In this document: positions 36,195-44,160 of the stretch, in pieces
How the letters are laid out: each line of letters opens with the position of its first letter
Position numbering within the stretch: the stretch's first letter is position 1
DNA from: Gammaproteobacteria bacterium
Lineage (GTDB): Bacteria; Pseudomonadota; Gammaproteobacteria; Pseudomonadales; Porticoccaceae
DNA: 64,000 nt
Assembly: GCA_018069465.1 (NCBI GenBank)
Contig: JAGPUW010000014.1
Location: 62,001-126,000 of the forward strand
Reading direction: 5' to 3'
Position numbers and translations under genes: made by a program
Notes under the pieces: model-generated
The model's input: the letters and a program-made list of their open reading frames with translations, nothing else
What the model was told of the DNA's origin: nothing
The model's database searches: none

Positions 36195-36652
36195 GGCGTG
36201 GTGTCCTTGCGTACTTTGGCCATCAGGGTAGAAAAGGCGGTCTTATGCTGCTCTTCATCAACCTTGGATATTGTCGTTTCGATGGCAGCGTTGTGTTTGT
36301 TGGCTGATGAGCTGGAAACCTCGCCCAGTTTGGAAATACTGCCCGGGGCAACACCCAGTACCAGCTCGGTAGAGCCGGCGCGGACGATGACGACACGCTC
36401 GCGCTGGCCAACGGAGAGGGAGGCGATAAGTTCCAGATCTTTGAGTTCGCGATTGGGCAGGCGATTAATGCGTTTTAGCAGCCAGGCCAGGACGGCAATA
36501 CTTAACAGTACAAGCCCCAGGCCGCTGACGAGCTGTAAGAAATAACCCGAGGTATCCGCCAGTGGCGCCTTGCCGACACTGGGCTGTGCTGCCTCAGCGA
36601 TGACGGCAAAAGGCAGGGCGAAAAACGCGGCTAGAGGCAGCAGTATTTTCAT
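36191..36652 (-). CDS. fliO: Flagellar biosynthesis protein FliO
   Basis: A 153-residue membrane protein that assists assembly of the FliP ring. It has an N-terminal signal-like segment (LLPLAAFFALPFAVIAEA), one membrane helix at about 38-62 (LVSGLGLVLLSIAVLAWLLK) and a small cytoplasmic barrel-like domain (LELIASLSVGQRERVVIVRA-type). FliO is poorly conserved; the position between fliN and fliP, both with 4-base overlaps, makes the call secure. Confidence 0.88.
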   Translation of the reverse strand: MKILLPLAAFFALPFAVIAEAAQPSVGKAPLADTSGYFLQLVSGLGLVLLSIAVLAWLLKRINRLPNRELKDLELIASLSVGQRERVVIVRAGSTELVLGVAPGSISKLGEVSSSSANKHNAAIETTISKVDEEQHKTAFSTLMAKVRKDTTP

Positions 36653-37038
36653 TTGAGTTTTTTAACGCGCTCGCTGGGGCTGATCACGTCGGTGAGACGA
36701 ATGCCAAATTGGTCATCGACGACGACCACTTCGCCGTGGGCAATCAGGGTGTTGTTGACCAGCACATCGAGGGGCTCGCTAACCAGCCTGTCCAGCTCAA
36801 CCACCGAGCCCTGGGAGTAGCGCAGTAAATCCCGAATCGGTACCTGGGTGCGGCCGATCTCTACCGAAATAGTAATCGGCACATCGAGAATGACATCGAG
36901 GTTGATGTCCTGGTCGTCCATGGCCTGTGCTGTGTTGTTGCTCGGTGCCGAACTGCCTTCTTGCAGATCTTTCAGAGGGGCGGCGGCATAGTCTTCAGCG
37001 GGCTGGTCATCCGCTTCATTGTTTTCGTCATCACTCAT
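36649..37038 (-). CDS. fliN: Flagellar motor switch protein FliN
   Basis: A 129-residue C-ring protein. The first 48 residues are acidic and disordered. The SpoA domain (about 50-125) has VILDVPITISVEIGRTQVPI and LVNNTLIAHGEVVVVDDQFG, IRLTDVISPSERV. It overlaps fliO by four bases and follows fliM after 38 bp. FliN binds FliH and forms the base of the switch ring. Confidence 0.94.
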   Translation of the reverse strand: MSDDENNEADDQPAEDYAAAPLKDLQEGSSAPSNNTAQAMDDQDINLDVILDVPITISVEIGRTQVPIRDLLRYSQGSVVELDRLVSEPLDVLVNNTLIAHGEVVVVDDQFGIRLTDVISPSERVKKLK

Positions 37039-37076
37039 GGTGAGTCTCCACTACTTGGTGTTGTTTGTTGTGCCCC

Positions 37077-38087
37077 TTAAGGACGATGCTTTTTGTTGCG
37101 AATTTTGATGGCATTATTGTCATTGAAGGCGCCGTACTCACCGTCAAAAATGGGCACGCCCTCGGCGTAGAGGGTGACCGTGTCACTCATCTCCATGGGA
37201 ATGATGTCGCCCGCATTCAGTTTGAGCACCTCGCCCAGTGATAACTGTGCGGTGCCCAGAGTGCTGCTCAGCTCGACACTGGTGGCTTTCAGCTCATCGA
37301 TAATGACCGGGGCCCAGGTGCCTTGATCTTCGCGCTTTTCGGCCTGGTAGGTCACCGAGAACTGTTCCCGATAGGGTTCAATCATGGCCATCGGCATGGC
37401 CAGCTCGAAGATCCCCTGGGTGCCCTCGAAGACGATGTCAAAACGATTGACCAGCAACTGTTCTGCCGGATTCATCAGCTGGGCAAAGTCGGGGTTGGTC
37501 TCGGTTTGTCGGGTCTCGGGGTGGACTTCAATATCGGCTTTCCAGCTGACCTGTAAGTCGCTCATGACCCGCTGTAGCAGCATATTGCCAATGCGCATTT
37601 CGGAGGGCGTAAAATCCTGCTTCTCTGCAGCCACTTCCTGTTTCATCGAGCCACCGAAAAAGCTGCTGGTGGCGTTGGTGATCAAGTTGTTGTCAAACAC
37701 GGCGAGGGCAATGCCCTTTAAGGGTTTGAGGTTGATAAAGTTAATGTGAGTGGGCAGTTCAAGGGTGTGCAGGTAGTCGGTAAACGACGCCCCTCGGGCA
37801 CCGACGAATTTGACGTTGTTGGAGCAGCGCAAGGTGTTAAAAATGCTTTCACAAAGCTGCAGGGCAAAGCGCTCGTGGATAACATTGAGCAGGGGAAGGC
37901 CGGCGCTGAGTGACTGTCCCTGGCGAGAAAAGTCGAAGGCGCGGACATGGCCAATGCCGGGCACGATAGTGCCGCTGTCAGCTTCACTGCCGTCATCATC
38001 TTCGACGCTGGTCAGCAGCGCGTCGATCTCTTCCTGGGTGAGGACCTCTTCGCTGTCTGTCTCTGTCCCCTTATCCGAGTCAGCCAT
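37077..38087 (-). CDS. fliM: Flagellar motor switch protein FliM
   Basis: A 336-residue C-ring protein that receives CheY-P. It has an acidic N-terminus with LTQEEIDALLTSVED, the CheC-like middle domain (about 50-240; FDFSRQGQSLSAGLPLLNVI, HERFALQL) and a C-terminal SpoA domain (LSSTLGTAQLSLGEVLKLNA, GDIIPMEM). The start overlaps the fliL stop (TAATG). Cognate chemotaxis genes must be elsewhere in the genome. Confidence 0.95.
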   Translation of the reverse strand: MADSDKGTETDSEEVLTQEEIDALLTSVEDDDGSEADSGTIVPGIGHVRAFDFSRQGQSLSAGLPLLNVIHERFALQLCESIFNTLRCSNNVKFVGARGASFTDYLHTLELPTHINFINLKPLKGIALAVFDNNLITNATSSFFGGSMKQEVAAEKQDFTPSEMRIGNMLLQRVMSDLQVSWKADIEVHPETRQTETNPDFAQLMNPAEQLLVNRFDIVFEGTQGIFELAMPMAMIEPYREQFSVTYQAEKREDQGTWAPVIIDELKATSVELSSTLGTAQLSLGEVLKLNAGDIIPMEMSDTVTLYAEGVPIFDGEYGAFNDNNAIKIRNKKHRP

Positions 38088-38554
38088 TACTGCATCACAT
38101 AGCCGGTGAAGTACACCGCTTCCACTCGACCTGGGTTGTGGGTTTTGTTTTGCTCAGCCTGAATAATGTTGCGGATTTCCAGCAGCATTTCCTCGCGTAG
38201 GGCTTCCTTACTGTCTTCGCCATTGAGTTCGTCAAAGCTTTTGTTGCTAATCAGCATAATTAAACGGTGGCGAATGGCGGGCATGTGGTGAGTCACCTGT
38301 TCGAGAATCTTTGGTTCGTGACTCATGACCGACAGCGTCATCTGCAGGTATCTCAGGGTATCTTTGTAGACGAAGTTGACAATGAAGGGCGGCTCGAGAG
38401 CTAAATAATAGCTTTCCCCCCGCGCCTCAATGGCGCTACTGGAAGAGGTGGTATCGGCGGCTGCAGAGCCATCGCTAAAGTAGAACCAGGCGCCGCCGCC
38501 ACCGGCGACCAGCAGGGCTACGATGGTGACGATTATTGCTACGGTTTTATTCAA
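38087..38554 (-). CDS. fliL: Flagellar basal-body-associated protein FliL
   Basis: A 155-residue single-pass inner-membrane protein with its helix at about 6-26 (VAIIVTIVALLVAGGGGAWF) and a periplasmic stomatin-like domain. Conserved parts are YYLALEPPFIVNFVYKDTLR, YLQMTLSVMSHEP and the C-terminal VEAVYFTGYVMQ. It stabilises the stator around the motor. First gene of the fliL-to-motD run, about 80 bases after a sigma-54 promoter. Confidence 0.93.
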   Translation of the reverse strand: MNKTVAIIVTIVALLVAGGGGAWFYFSDGSAAADTTSSSSAIEARGESYYLALEPPFIVNFVYKDTLRYLQMTLSVMSHEPKILEQVTHHMPAIRHRLIMLISNKSFDELNGEDSKEALREEMLLEIRNIIQAEQNKTHNPGRVEAVYFTGYVMQ

Positions 38555-38643
38555 ACTTGGCTAATCCTTGTGTTGGCTAAACTTTGTGCTAATGCTCTAT
38601 CGCACGCCGGCTGGTGCGGGAAGAGGCGCCTGTAAAGTGTTTA

Positions 38644-38659
38644 AGCACTAACTATGCCA
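38644..38659 (-). promoter_or_regulatory. Sigma-54 promoter of the fliL operon
   Basis: Read on the minus strand: TGGCATAGTTAGTGCT, with GG at 38658-38657 and GC at 38646-38645, ten bases apart; three mismatches to TGGCACG-N4-TTGCW. It shares the core GGCATAGTT with the fleS promoter. The rest of 38660-38831 shows no gene. Confidence 0.75.
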
Positions 38660-38831
38660 CTAAAAATTAGCTATAAAATACAGTGGTTTAAGTCTTATGA
38701 AGAAGGATTTGTCAAAGAATTGACGGGCTTTGTGGCGGGCGGTGTCAAAGATGTGAGCACCCTGTTATAGATTTTATAGGTGCAAACTCACGGGGGGTGG
38801 ATGAGTGGGGGGTTGTCCGGCCCCGGGTGAT

Positions 38832-39350
38832 TTAGCGGCTCTGAGTGGCCTGTTCTAAGTCGCGACTGCGCTGGTCCATTATTTGCTGCACACCCCGGAC
38901 ATCGTTTAATAACTTGTCGATGGCTTGCTTGCTGTAGGGCTTGAGGTGGGCAGACTGCTGCTGCGCGCCAGGCTGATTGGGGATCGGGGCAATGGGCGCG
39001 TTTATTTTATCGGGCACTGGCAAGCTCTTAACAATATTGGTATCGGCATTGAGGAAGATGACTTTTTCGCCAGTGACGCCCTCAGGCAGGTTCTCGCTGT
39101 AGTGCCAGCTGCCATCGTTGTCACGCCACTTGTAGATTTTGCTGACGCTGGCAGGCTGGATATCTTGGTCGTCTGTGTTGGGAAGCTGGATATCTGGCAG
39201 AGTAGGCAGTTTAAGGTTGGGCAGTTTCGGGCGCTCAAATGTGGGGAGAAACTGGCGGATATCAATGCCATTTATTGAGGCGATATAAGACATAATGCCA
39301 GTGGCGATAACGATGGACATAATAATGCGGAAAATAAGCTGTTTGATCAT
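38832..39350 (-). CDS. DUF4124 domain membrane-anchored protein
   Basis: A 172-residue protein with an N-terminal hydrophobic segment (about 5-24) that could be a membrane anchor. Residues 38-58 form a Leu-Pro repeat (PKLPNLKLPTLPDIQLP). The DUF4124 core at 70-92 has IYKWRDNDGSWHYSENLPEG, which is the typical 'Y-W-D--G--HYSD-P' pattern. The C-terminal part is helical. The family is usually periplasmic and of unknown function. It is probably unrelated to the flagellar operon, being upstream of its promoter and on the same strand. Confidence 0.8.
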   Translation of the reverse strand: MIKQLIFRIIMSIVIATGIMSYIASINGIDIRQFLPTFERPKLPNLKLPTLPDIQLPNTDDQDIQPASVSKIYKWRDNDGSWHYSENLPEGVTGEKVIFLNADTNIVKSLPVPDKINAPIAPIPNQPGAQQQSAHLKPYSKQAIDKLLNDVRGVQQIMDQRSRDLEQATQSR

Positions 39351-39512
39351 GGTTTCTCAGCGTCCCGCCGCCCTCTTAGGTGCGGCCTGGTCGTGTCAGG
39401 GCCTGTAATCATGGCAGTTTGCTCAGTGCTTATGTGTGTTTCGCGGCAGGTTTTTCTAATGAGTTGGGAGTAATGGGTATCAGTAGTCAGAGTATTGAGA
39501 AGGGATCTCTCT

Positions 39513-40307
39513 ATGGCCGATGGGCGTAAAAATATGCTGCTTCGTTATCTGGCGAGCATAACGTTTGGGGCTCTGTTTGGGGTGCTGCTCATACAGCCAG
39601 TCAACGATATGGTCATTTTTCATATGTACGAGTCGCATGATGGTTCGTTAACGCCGTGGCAGTTTATCTATCACAATTTATTGAAATCACTGAGCGGCCA
39701 AACCAATACCAAAACACTGTATTACACCGTTGTCGGTGGCGTATTGGGTTTGCTGTTAGGGCTGGTATTTCGTTTTATTCGCAGTAAGCTAGATACCATC
39801 GATAGTTTGAATCAGGAGCTGGGTAAAGACCTGGCGCTGCTCTTGTCTCAGGGCGAGGGTCCCCGGCTTGAGTTCAAGTCGAGCTTTCGCTGGGATCTTC
39901 GTCAGAATCAGGCCAATAAGGCTCTGGAAGTTGTGATTATAAAAACGCTTGCCGGCTTCTTGAATGGCGATGGTGGAACCCTGCTGATTGGGGTGAGTGA
40001 TGAGGGGGCAATCACCGGCCTGAAAGCAGATTACACCTTGCTGAAAAAATCGGATGCCGATGGCTTTGAGCAGGCCGTAATAACGGCGGTATCGACTAAT
40101 CTGGGCGCCGATTTATGCCAAAATCTACACATCGTATTTCACCAGATTGAGGGAGAGGATATTTGTCGTATCATCATTAAACCAGCACCGAGGCCGGTTT
40201 ACTTAGTGCGTGAAGGCGGCCCTCGGCTTTACTTGCGCACTGGCGGGGGCACTCGGGATATGAATATACAAGAGGCGACCGCCTACATTAAAGGGCGCTG
40301 GGGCTAA
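39513..40307 (+). CDS. Membrane-anchored AlbA_2 (Schlafen-like) domain protein
   Basis: A 264-residue protein from ATG 39513, with AGAAGGGA seven bases upstream. Two hydrophobic helices lie near 10-28 and 69-88 (TVVGGVLGLLLGLVFRFI), followed by a short linker. A cytoplasmic AlbA_2 domain (about 110-255) has the entry motif LEFKSSFRWDLR, then IIKTLAGFLNGDGGTLLIGV, SDEGAITGL, and ends with YLRTGGGTRDMN. AlbA_2 domains occur in nucleic-acid-linked and regulatory proteins; the biochemical role here is unknown. A Crp/Fnr-type regulator follows 29 bp later, suggesting an operon. Confidence 0.78.
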   Translation: MADGRKNMLLRYLASITFGALFGVLLIQPVNDMVIFHMYESHDGSLTPWQFIYHNLLKSLSGQTNTKTLYYTVVGGVLGLLLGLVFRFIRSKLDTIDSLNQELGKDLALLLSQGEGPRLEFKSSFRWDLRQNQANKALEVVIIKTLAGFLNGDGGTLLIGVSDEGAITGLKADYTLLKKSDADGFEQAVITAVSTNLGADLCQNLHIVFHQIEGEDICRIIIKPAPRPVYLVREGGPRLYLRTGGGTRDMNIQEATAYIKGRWG

Positions 40308-40336
40308 AGTTTGCGTGAGCTAAAGCGGGAGAACGT

Positions 40337-41038
40337 GTGAAAATTGAAGTCATCAATGAAGTCTGGGGAGAGCTCAGCAAGTGCGAGTTGTGCGGCATTC
40401 GCGACCTGGTGCTATTTGCCGATCTCAAAGAAGAAGACTTCAGGCTTATCCACCAGCCCATTGTTGATCTTCACTTTAAACCCTTGCAAAGCCTGTATCG
40501 ATCCGACGACAGCCCCGACTTTGTTTACACGATTCGCAGCGGCCTGGTAAAACTGGTCAACTACAGTTCAGACGGTCGCTACCGCATTGTTCGCCTGCTA
40601 GGCAAAGGTGATCTGGTGGGTATAGAAGTGCTCAGTGGTCAACCCTACGCCCACTCTGCCGAAGCTCTAGAGCCACTTGCGGTGTGTCGCATTCCCGTCT
40701 CGGAAGTGCTGCGTATTAACCAGGATAGCCCGCGTTTGCATGAACAGATGCTTGCTCGCTGGCAGAAAATTTCCAGCGACGCCGACTACTGGATAACTGA
40801 ATTGTCGACCGGGCAAGCGCGCCAGCGCGTTATTCATTTACTACTGCACCTGGCATCCCTCAGTGATAGGGACGACTTTTTCCTGCCCTCGCGGGAAGAT
40901 ATGGGCGCCATGCTGGCGATTACCACCGAAACTGCCAGTCGCATGATCTCCGCTCTGCGCAGCGAGGGGGTATTGCAAGTGCAAGATAAGAGTAGAGCCA
41001 GTGCCAATCTGGAGCAGCTGCGCGCCCTGCTCACATAG
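40337..41038 (+). CDS. Crp/Fnr family transcriptional regulator with N-terminal CxxC
   Basis: A 233-residue regulator. An N-terminal pair Cys16/Cys19 (SKCELCGIRD) precedes the cyclic-nucleotide-type sensor barrel (about 30-130) and long dimer helix. The helix-turn-helix (about 185-212; SREDMGAMLAITTETASRMI) has Glu198, Ser201 and Arg202, the E-SR pattern that in FNR reads TTGAT half-sites. FNR proper has four Cys for its iron-sulfur cluster; with two visible near the N-terminus plus Cys117 this is not a standard FNR cluster. Signal is unknown. GTG-free ATG/GTGAAA choice: the start used here is the GTG at 40337. Confidence 0.82.
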   Translation: MKIEVINEVWGELSKCELCGIRDLVLFADLKEEDFRLIHQPIVDLHFKPLQSLYRSDDSPDFVYTIRSGLVKLVNYSSDGRYRIVRLLGKGDLVGIEVLSGQPYAHSAEALEPLAVCRIPVSEVLRINQDSPRLHEQMLARWQKISSDADYWITELSTGQARQRVIHLLLHLASLSDRDDFFLPSREDMGAMLAITTETASRMISALRSEGVLQVQDKSRASANLEQLRALLT

Positions 41039-41194
41039 CGAGTTCTGTGTAGTGCCCTGGCTTTAGTCTAGAAAATTCGCCACCGGCCTATCTCGAAAAT
41101 GGTCATCCGCAATACGCGTTATCACCCACCTCAATAAATCGGTAAAACAGCCATAATATTTTCAATGTAACGATTGGGAAAACGATGCCTGGCT

Positions 41195-41400
41195 ATGAAA
41201 ATCAAATCCCTTTTCTTAACAACGCTGCTATCAGTAACACAGCGCATGCTGGTGACTCGACTCTGAGTGCCGCGATTGATGGCTGTTTGGGCGCTGCCGT
41301 TGGCAAGGAGATTGGAGGTCGTGATGGCGCCGTTGTTGAGTCAAGCCTTTCGGTATCTCTGGTTTTATCCGGGAAAACGCTAATCTGGAGTAGCCGCTAG
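41195..41400 (+). pseudogene. Frameshifted remnant of a small secreted glycine-zipper protein
   Basis: One frame from ATG 41195 encodes a signal-peptide start (MKIKSLFLTTLLSVT) but reaches TGA at 41264-41266. The next frame over the same interval continues as AHAGDSTLSAAIDGCLGAAV, then GKEIGGRDGAVVE, that is an AxA cleavage site followed by a glycine-zipper pattern. Joined near 41237-41246 they would make a normal secreted small protein, so a frameshift is inferred. After about 41343 the expected second zipper repeat is not recognisable and the frame ends at 41400. The remainder of 41039-41554 holds no other gene. Confidence 0.55.
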
Positions 41401-41554
41401 CCACTAAAAGTGGGGGCAAGAGAAGGAATTACTGTGCTGTGAGTGCTGGACTTAGAGTGCTTGCTGTTTTGTGGCTGTGGTAGCCACTAGGGCGACAATA
41501 GCTAGCAAAAAACGCTGCGGTGATTTTTAGTTTTTATCGGCATTTTGATTGAGA

Positions 41555-41631
41555 TGGTAGCTACGGGCGGACTTGAACCGCCGACCCCAGCATTATGAAT
41601 GCTGTGCTCTAACCAGCTGAGCTACGTAGCC
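41555..41631 (-). tRNA. tRNA-Met (CAT), elongator type
   Basis: A 77-nt cloverleaf on the minus strand, beginning GGCTACGTAGCTCAGCTGG and ending with encoded CCA (complement at 41555-41557). Anticodon CAT (complement of 41595-41597) lies in the loop of the CAGCATT/AATGCTG arm; T arm GGCGG-TTCAAGT-CCGCC. The A1-C72-type initiator mismatch is absent and it resembles elongator tRNA-Met. The acceptor has G1 opposite U72, a wobble where C72 is usual. Confidence 0.95.
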
Positions 41632-41661
41632 ACGAAATTGGTCGATCTTTGAAGGCGGGGG

Positions 41662-41690
41662 ATTTTGGCGATTTCGGTGCGGGTTGTCAA
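41662..41690 (-). promoter_or_regulatory. Sigma-70 promoter of tRNA-Met
   Basis: Minus strand: TTGACA (complement of 41685-41690), 17 bases, CAAAAT (complement of 41662-41667), then a GC-rich discriminator (CCCCCGCC) typical of stringently controlled stable RNA genes. About 30 bases upstream of the tRNA. Confidence 0.75.
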
Positions 41691-41744
41691 GCTAAGAGCC
41701 TGTCGGACTTAGGATTAATCTACTGCGGGGCTAATTTGCCGGAA

Positions 41745-42926
41745 TTATTGGGTCGGGTACACCCGGTATAGGGTATCTGCATGGTCGTCGCTAATGTAAA
41801 GGCTGCCATCTGCGCCCTGAGTTATTTCTGCGGGGCGTCCGAGAATTTTGCTCTCGGGGCTTAAAAATCCGCTGAGCAGGTCTTTTTCTATCATGCTGCC
41901 GTCTTCATTCCAGTGCAGTGAAACCACTTTATAGCCGTCTGGTATCGAGCGATTCCAGGAACCGTGCAGGGCGACGAAAGCGCTGCGCTGATATTCCGCT
42001 GGCAGCTTAGAGCTGCGGTTGAAGATCATGCCCAGCGCTGCGTTGTGGGGGCGAAAGCCATGTGCTGGTGGGTTTGCGGGCTGGCGTGGCTTGCTGGGGT
42101 GATGGCCGTAGTCGGGGTCGGGCTTGCCGAAGCCGTTGCTGTAGGGCCAGCCATAAAAGCTGCCGCGAGTGATGCGGTTGAGTTCGTCTGGGGGCTCATC
42201 GTCACCCAGCCAGTCGCGGCCATTGTCGGTGGCGTAGAGTTGTTTATCCCAGGGCGCCCAGTCAAAGCCAGCGCTATTGCGCAGACCGGTGGCGTAAATT
42301 TCAGCCGCGCCGCCGTCGGCGTGAAAGCGCATAATTGTGCCGCGCCGGGGGTCTTCCTCAATGCAGACATTGCAGCTAGAGCCGATGGCGAGGTAGAGCC
42401 AGCCATCGGGGCCAAAGTGGATAACGCGCCGCCAGTGGTTGGCGCCACTGGGCAGGTCATTAACAATGCGTTGATAGCTGCCCTGGGTTTTGCCGCTGAT
42501 CGGGTCGTAGGCGATGCGGCCGATAGCATCGGCCTCGGCAACATAGAGCCAGCTGTTGTGAATCGCGAGCCCGCTGGGCCGATTCAGCTGGTCGATAAGC
42601 CTTAGATGCCGCTCAGCCCTGCCGTTTTGGTCACTGTCGATGAGGCGATATATCGCGCCCTCGCTGGGGCTGCTAACGATTAGCCCAGCGTGACTGGCGG
42701 CGAGCCCTCGAGGCCCGCGAATGGCACCGTAATAACGTTCTACCCTAAAGCCCGGTGCCGTCGTGAGCGCGCTCAGGACATCACTGGAGTTTGCGACGGC
42801 AATGCCCAGGGCTTTGCCGCTGAGTTGTTGCGCCGTGCGTAGGCCGGGTACAAGGAGCCACGCCAGCAGGAGGAGGGCTGAGAATAGGCCGAGCAGTAGC
42901 AAGAAACGTTTCATGGACGGCAGCAT
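41745..42926 (-). CDS. Sorbosone/glucose dehydrogenase-like (PQQ-type beta-propeller) protein
   Basis: A 393-residue exported protein; the N-terminal hydrophobic segment (about 6-26, FLLLLGLFSALLLLAWLLV) is a signal or anchor. A start four codons later (MKRF) is possible. The body is a six-bladed propeller of the GSDH/sorbosone dehydrogenase family: YYGAIRGPRGLAAS, VIHFGPDGWLYLAIGSSCNV, LRNSAGFDWAPWDKQLYATD, NGRDWLGDDEPPDELN, FVALHGSWNRSIPDGYK and LYISDDHADTLYRVYP. Members are soluble or membrane-tethered PQQ-dependent sugar dehydrogenases; the substrate here is unknown. It is monocistronic between the tRNA promoter and a noncoding repeat region. Confidence 0.82.
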   Translation of the reverse strand: MLPSMKRFLLLLGLFSALLLLAWLLVPGLRTAQQLSGKALGIAVANSSDVLSALTTAPGFRVERYYGAIRGPRGLAASHAGLIVSSPSEGAIYRLIDSDQNGRAERHLRLIDQLNRPSGLAIHNSWLYVAEADAIGRIAYDPISGKTQGSYQRIVNDLPSGANHWRRVIHFGPDGWLYLAIGSSCNVCIEEDPRRGTIMRFHADGGAAEIYATGLRNSAGFDWAPWDKQLYATDNGRDWLGDDEPPDELNRITRGSFYGWPYSNGFGKPDPDYGHHPSKPRQPANPPAHGFRPHNAALGMIFNRSSKLPAEYQRSAFVALHGSWNRSIPDGYKVVSLHWNEDGSMIEKDLLSGFLSPESKILGRPAEITQGADGSLYISDDHADTLYRVYPTQ

Positions 42927-42944
42927 AGCCTGCTCTTCTCGCCG

Positions 42945-43160
42945 TTTGTTGAAAAACTATGGCGCTTGTAAATTGTTCATTCGCCCCTTATGGGCGTCAC
43001 GAGTAGGGGCGTCACGAGGAAAAACAGGCTCAAAATACCCAAAGCGTTCATTGTGCCCCGCGTAGCGTTGGGGTATCACGGGGCAGGTTCTGCTTATTTA
43101 CTTGGGTAAGCTGTGCTTTGTTGTCTCGACACTACGCTCGTCAGGCTGTTTCAACAGCCC
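42945..43160. repeat. Noncoding repeat-rich segment, possibly a miniature transposable element relic
   Basis: The interval begins with TTTGTTGAAAAAC and ends with the 16-base palindrome-like GGCTGTTTCAACAGCC (43144-43159), sharing the TTTCAACA core in inverted orientation. Inside are a direct repeat GGGCGTCACGAG (twice around 42988-43019) and an inverted repeat TGCCCCG/CGGGGCA near 43050-43085. No gene is convincing. The right-hand hairpin directly abuts the stop codon of the EamA gene. Terminal inverted repeats flanking 200 noncoding bases fit a MITE-like element, unproven. Confidence 0.4.
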
Positions 43161-43161
43161 G

Positions 43162-44160
43162 CTAGGACTTGCTCGTGCCTTTCAGGGCAACCATTAAAGC
43201 GCCGAATACCACCAGTGCAGCGCCGGACAGTGTCAGGCTGGTTAGGGGCTCTGGGGTAATGGCAAAGCCGGGAATAAAGCTCAGGCACCACATAAAGAAA
43301 ATCGTAAATACCGGCAGGGTCGAGAGCATGGCGCTGGCCTTTGAGGCCTCTATGTGAGCCATGGCCTCGGAAAAGCTGCCGGAGCCGACGAGGGTGCTAG
43401 TGCCGCAAAAAAAGAGTAGTAGCAGACCTGAGGGGCTGAGCTGAAAAATACTCAGAGGCTGTGCCAGTGGTAGAAACACCAGTGCGCCGAGTAGATAAAC
43501 GACCAGCATGATTTGTGATGAGGTGAATTGCAGCAGTAATTGTTTTTGCAGTACGGCGTAGCCGGTCCAGCAAATAGCGGCCAGTGATATCAGGCCCATA
43601 CCCAGAGCGTAGTCGTTGAAGCCTTCGAGCATGGCGATGATACGCGGGTAGAAAAAAACCACTAACCCGGCTAAAAAAATAATACAGCCCAGCCACTGGC
43701 GGCGAGACAGGCGCTCGCCAAAAAAGAAGACGCCAGCGAGAAGGAGTATTACGGTCGAAAATTGAATCAATATTTGCGTGGCGCTGGGGGTGATGTGCTG
43801 CACGCCGATAATGTAGAGGAAGTAATTAATGATCAGCAGCCCGGCGCAGGCGAGCAGGCGCAGGTTGTGGCGAGAGCTGCCTCTATCAAGGAGTCGAGGC
43901 AGGGAGCCTCGGGCGATCAAAAAGGGCAGCAGCATTACGCCGGCAATGGCGAAGCGATAGAAATTGATAGTGTGGGGGTCGAGCTGGCGGGTTATGCCCT
44001 TGGCGGCAATGGGGAAGAAGCCCCAGATCACGCAAGCCAGCAGCACCAGGCCAAAGCCGTAAGCACTGCGGCCAGAGGTGGTATGAATAGCGCTCTTTGT
44101 GGTGCTGCTTTGCTGGCCGTTGTTGGTTGAGCGTTTAGAGGGGCTGGGGCTAAGACTCAC
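43162..44160 (-). CDS. EamA/DMT-family transporter
   Basis: A 332-residue integral membrane protein. After a Ser/Thr-rich cytoplasmic N-terminus (about 1-30) there are about ten hydrophobic helices in two EamA halves (first [20 protein letters not shown]; second beginning near [20 protein letters not shown]). The pattern and the end [13 protein letters not shown] fit RarD/RhaT-type drug/metabolite exporters of the DMT superfamily. Substrate cannot be inferred. Its start overlaps the ychF stop by four bases. Confidence 0.88.
   Translation of the reverse strand: MSLSPSPSKRSTNNGQQSSTTKSAIHTTSGRSAYGFGLVLLACVIWGFFPIAAKGITRQLDPHTINFYRFAIAGVMLLPFLIARGSLPRLLDRGSSRHNLRLLACAGLLIINYFLYIIGVQHITPSATQILIQFSTVILLLAGVFFFGERLSRRQWLGCIIFLAGLVVFFYPRIIAMLEGFNDYALGMGLISLAAICWTGYAVLQKQLLLQFTSSQIMLVVYLLGALVFLPLAQPLSIFQLSPSGLLLLFFCGTSTLVGSGSFSEAMAHIEASKASAMLSTLPVFTIFFMWCLSFIPGFAITPEPLTSLTLSGAALVVFGALMVALKGTSKS

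Noticed and set aside
41964-42605. Plus-strand frame of 213 codons opposite the sorbosone-dehydrogenase-like gene
   Set aside because: Antisense to a clear propeller protein, no initiation signal and Ala/Val/Gly-rich composition typical of shadow frames.
42985-43104. About 39-codon plus-strand frame in the repeat region
   Set aside because: No ribosome-binding site and the sequence lies across the inverted repeats; coding is unsupported.
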